The position numbers were made by a program, and so were the translations under genes. DNA of 37,491 nucleotides, from the NCBI GenBank assembly GCA_021774695.1, contig JAJFIU010000165.1, positions 1-37,491 of the forward strand, written 5' to 3'. The stretch comes from Alphaproteobacteria bacterium (GTDB taxonomy: Bacteria > Pseudomonadota > Alphaproteobacteria > Sphingomonadales > Kordiimonadaceae). How positions within the stretch are numbered: the stretch's first letter is position 1; each line of letters begins with the position of its first letter. Of the stretch, positions 36,201 to 37,491 are shown in pieces. The notes below the pieces were generated by a model that was not told the DNA's origin, did no database searches, and worked only from the letters and a program-made list of their open reading frames with translations.

Positions 36201-36555
36201 CGCCAGGATGATAGGTTAGCCGCTTGGGCGTGCCGCCGTTAATATCAATAACGTAAGCATCAGTGTTGCCGTCATATTCGCCAGTGAAGGCAACTTTGGA
36301 ACCGTCTGGCGAGAAATACGGCGTGCTTTCATTGCCTACACCCGTGGTTAATTGCTCTGCTTCGCCGCCGCTGCGGCCAACGCGCCACAGATCGCCAGCG
36401 TAGGAAAACACCAGATGATTTTCGCTCAGCGTGGGCTCACGGTACAATGTGCTATCCGCTGCAGCCGCTAAACTGCCCAATGATGCGGCAAGCAAACCAA
36501 CCGCGCCAAATACCGATTTCTTACCAATTGTGAATTTGTTAGATGTGCGTTTCAT
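33205..36555 (-). CDS. Tricorn-protease homologue, periplasmic, S41 family with beta-propeller and PDZ
   Basis: An 1116-residue exported peptidase. The signal peptide MKRTSNKFTIGKKSVFGAVGLLAASLGSLAAAA is followed by a WD40-like PD40 beta-propeller region (about 40-540, repeats such as YFSPDGSKVAFTGE, WSPDGQSIAYFSE, WSPDSEKISF), an acidic low-complexity insert (about 541-603), then a helical/C1 part, a PDZ domain (about 820-900) and the C2 core with the S41 nucleophile Ser near residue 1004 in EAAGSGGDAMPW and the RTWGG segment. Bacterial and archaeal tricorns cut peptides to small products. The ATG at 36555 with GGGAGG four bases upstream is used. Monocistronic with a terminator; the neighbouring serine hydrolase (36723 onward) may share a promoter with it. 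Confidence 0.92.
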   Translation of the reverse strand: MKRTSNKFTIGKKSVFGAVGLLAASLGSLAAAADSTLYREPTLSENHLVFSYAGDLWRVGRSGGEAEQLTTGVGNESTPYFSPDGSKVAFTGEYDGNTDAYVIDINGGTPKRLTYHPGADIVRGWTNDGSQVLLSSPRNSYVNFVRLFTVDLSGSALPEQLPLPMAERGSYSPNSDYIAYEPLTQWQLAWKRYRGGQQDKIWIAKLSDSSIVKVPDAGATDKNPMWIGDKIYFISDRDSKIGNFRLFSYDTNRKRVRQAFDHEGMDIKWASAGPDGTIVYEEFGTIHIFDTNAGTSSKVDITLNADVGSERPYYKKIGDRIAGAAISPSGKRAVFEARGEILTVPAKKGDIRNITETAGAMERDPAWSPDGQSIAYFSEATGEYALHIRDQKAVEAERVIKLPPMFYRQLVWSPDSEKISFRDHGNVMWYLDVSVEGEATPVRIDKNIVSAGDTMVASWSPESDWIAYAKQLPNLLRAIFVYSMESGEIHQITDGMSDARYPVFDKNGKYLYFAASTNVGEQISFADMSGMGRTTTRTIYAAVLAKDTASPLAPESDDEPAAKKPDEKKKDDEPAPDAEATEGDDDDAVEDDEEAKSEEPKKALKIDLEGILNRIVAMPAANTTWAGLFAGAPGEFYAAEGKPAQNGPPTLDIYKFDPKTQKVTKLAGGFASFDVSADGKSALVRRGRGAWSIAPTKALGKPGAALKTAGMEVRVDPAAEWNQMFHEIWRGERDFFYDKNMHGLDLEWAVSTYAPYVESVRHQSDLTYLFNEMLGQLTIGHMFVRAGDSVRPNAVTVGLLGADYGVDSGRYQISRIYNGENWSPNLVAPLNQPGLNIEAGDYILAVNGRELTAEQNIFAVFEATAGKMVRLKIGKNADGSESREVMVKPIANERGIRNIDWIEGNRRKVDELSDGRLAYIYMPNTGGPGFRSFNRYFYAQTDKQGAVLDERFNGGGSLADYVTQTFRKSHLANIFYRHGDITVPVPGGAIYGPKAMIINEAAGSGGDAMPWFFRKDGAGKLIGKRTWGGLVAAQALPQLMDGGFVRSPDFAIFGTEGEWEMENSGMKPDIEVEFDPALWRQGRDPQLEATVEHLLKELRKNPPKKVKIPAAPDYFK

Positions 36556-36722
36556 AAAGCCTCCCAAAGCATCCCATCACATTTGAAAAAATGGTATGGC
36601 ATATGACAAACAGGCGCAACCAATATGCCCCAAACTAAACTATAGATGATAGGTCGATAGGGCTGACAACAACCTATGGCAGCTGTTGCTCAAGCTCTAT
36701 TAGTTGACGCGGGTTATTTCCA

Positions 36723-37491
36723 TCATTTCCGACGCACAAAGGGCAGTCCACCCAGTGACACCTTAGCCACCACCCCATCGTTGTCTAAGCTAATGCCCAA
36801 AGTACCAGTAACGGGAAGATGGCTATTCTCCGGATCAACAAGCAGGAAACTATTGTCTAACTGGCGCACCAATTCCGTTTGCCCCACACCGAGGGTAGCC
36901 ATCAGTTTTCCGTCAGTTTCCCCAATGATGAGCGGATAGCTGCCTTCCAGGTCATAGGTGCCCACAAGAGCCGTATTTTCAACAGAAGGATGCTCTGTTT
37001 TAGCTGCTTCCGGTGCGTCAGGCTTAGCCTCTGGATGGTACACAGTATATAATTTCTCTGACCAATCTGTGTTGGCGTTGCCGAGCAACAAATCAAACAC
37101 TTTATACATTAATGCATGTCGGTATTCGATATGGTCACTATTGATAAACACGTAAACGCCGAGATTCTGTTCAGGAATTAGGCCAATGATAGCAGTCATG
37201 CCGTTGATGCTGCCGGTGTGCATAGCCACCTTCTGGCCCCTGTAATCATGGACAAACCACGCTAGGCCGTATGCATAATAATCATGGTGATAGCTGGCTG
37301 CGGCCGGGTATACGCTGGCGGGCTGAAGTAGCACTTGCGGAGACATCATTTCCTGCAAATTCGCCTCTGAGGCTAGCTGTTTACCTTGCCAGTTGCCACC
37401 CGATGTAAGGAATGTCAGCCACTTGGCCATATCATTAGGAGTTGAATTCAACATGCCCGCCGCTTGGCTGTATTCGATGTAAGGATAGCTG
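36723..37491 (-). CDS. Serine hydrolase, beta-lactamase/penicillin-binding-protein-like, N-terminus beyond right edge
   Basis: The visible 256 residues are the C-terminal half of an AmpC/DD-peptidase-like serine hydrolase; the open frame continues to the right edge as SYPYIEYSQAAGMLNSTPNDMAKWL, so the N-terminus and the SxxK nucleophile are outside. The MHTGSINGMTA motif is the HTG equivalent of the KTG box. A small extra domain follows (from about 37000 downward, TALVGTYDLEGSYPLIIG), like DUF3471-type lipocalin folds. Function may be esterase, D-aminopeptidase or carboxypeptidase; the class cannot be resolved without the N-terminus. Confidence 0.86.
   Translation of the reverse strand, partial: SYPYIEYSQAAGMLNSTPNDMAKWLTFLTSGGNWQGKQLASEANLQEMMSPQVLLQPASVYPAAASYHHDYYAYGLAWFVHDYRGQKVAMHTGSINGMTAIIGLIPEQNLGVYVFINSDHIEYRHALMYKVFDLLLGNANTDWSEKLYTVYHPEAKPDAPEAAKTEHPSVENTALVGTYDLEGSYPLIIGETDGKLMATLGVGQTELVRQLDNSFLLVDPENSHLPVTGTLGISLDNDGVVAKVSLGGLPFVRRK

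Noticed and set aside
1-37491. CRISPR arrays, tRNA, insertion sequences, prophage
   Set aside because: No regularly spaced repeats, cloverleaf-type genes, transposase reading frames or terminal inverted repeats were seen.

Overview
The window reads as the chromosome of a free-living, probably marine, Gram-negative bacterium. Outer-membrane TonB-dependent receptors, a chaperone-usher pilus and many Sec-type signal peptides show an outer membrane. The five-step histidine pathway through HutF and HutG, the SelD/MnmH pair and the receptor style fit an alphaproteobacterium (for example a Kordiimonadales-like lineage), but a gammaproteobacterium cannot be excluded from sequence alone. I saw no tRNA, rRNA, CRISPR array, insertion sequence or phage gene. 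Coding density is high and gene starts usually carry clear Shine-Dalgarno sequences.

Layout. (1) 1-3810, minus: an archaic (Csu/spore-coat-U type) chaperone-usher pilus operon: major pilin, second subunit, chaperone, usher (cut by the left edge). An AT-rich 429-bp gap separates it from (2) a secreted metallo-beta-lactamase-fold hydrolase, plus, 4240-5172. (3) 5194-7361, minus: mnmH and selD, a selenium operon for 2-selenouridine in tRNA. (4) 9.1-15.7 kb, minus: a LysR regulator, a 1009-residue TonB receptor, a terminator, then a tightly packed FAD D-amino-acid dehydrogenase / M14 carboxypeptidase / D-aminoacylase operon. A large CapA-like secreted protein diverges from the LysR gene. The LysR and receptor genes share a candidate operator, CATAAC-N5-GYTATR. 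(5) 17.9-21.9 kb, minus: an APC permease resembling ethanolamine permeases, a glutamine-synthetase-like ligase and an iron-type alcohol dehydrogenase, packed as one operon. (6) 22.0-29.4 kb: complete histidine utilisation, with hutI-hutH-hutG-hutU leftward and hutF-hutC rightward from a shared control region holding a near-perfect HutC-type palindrome. (7) 29.4-33.0 kb, plus: an AraC regulator and a second TonB receptor with a strong terminator. (8) 33.2-37.5 kb, minus: a periplasmic tricorn-protease homologue with an acidic insert and the C-terminal part of a penicillin-binding-protein-like serine hydrolase.

Working together: most of the window is a scavenging region for amino compounds. The receptors would bring in ligands, the M14, tricorn, D-aminoacylase and beta-lactamase-fold proteins would trim peptides or acylated amino acids, DadA would oxidise D-amino acids, and Hut would turn histidine into glutamate, formate and ammonia. 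The most interesting hypotheses are (a) a gamma-glutamylation route for ethanolamine or a related amino alcohol encoded by permease + GS-like ligase + Fe-ADH next to hut, and (b) a LysR-controlled D-amino-acid/peptide acquisition module that includes a CapA-like protein. Both are inferences from gene content and sites, not demonstrated functions.
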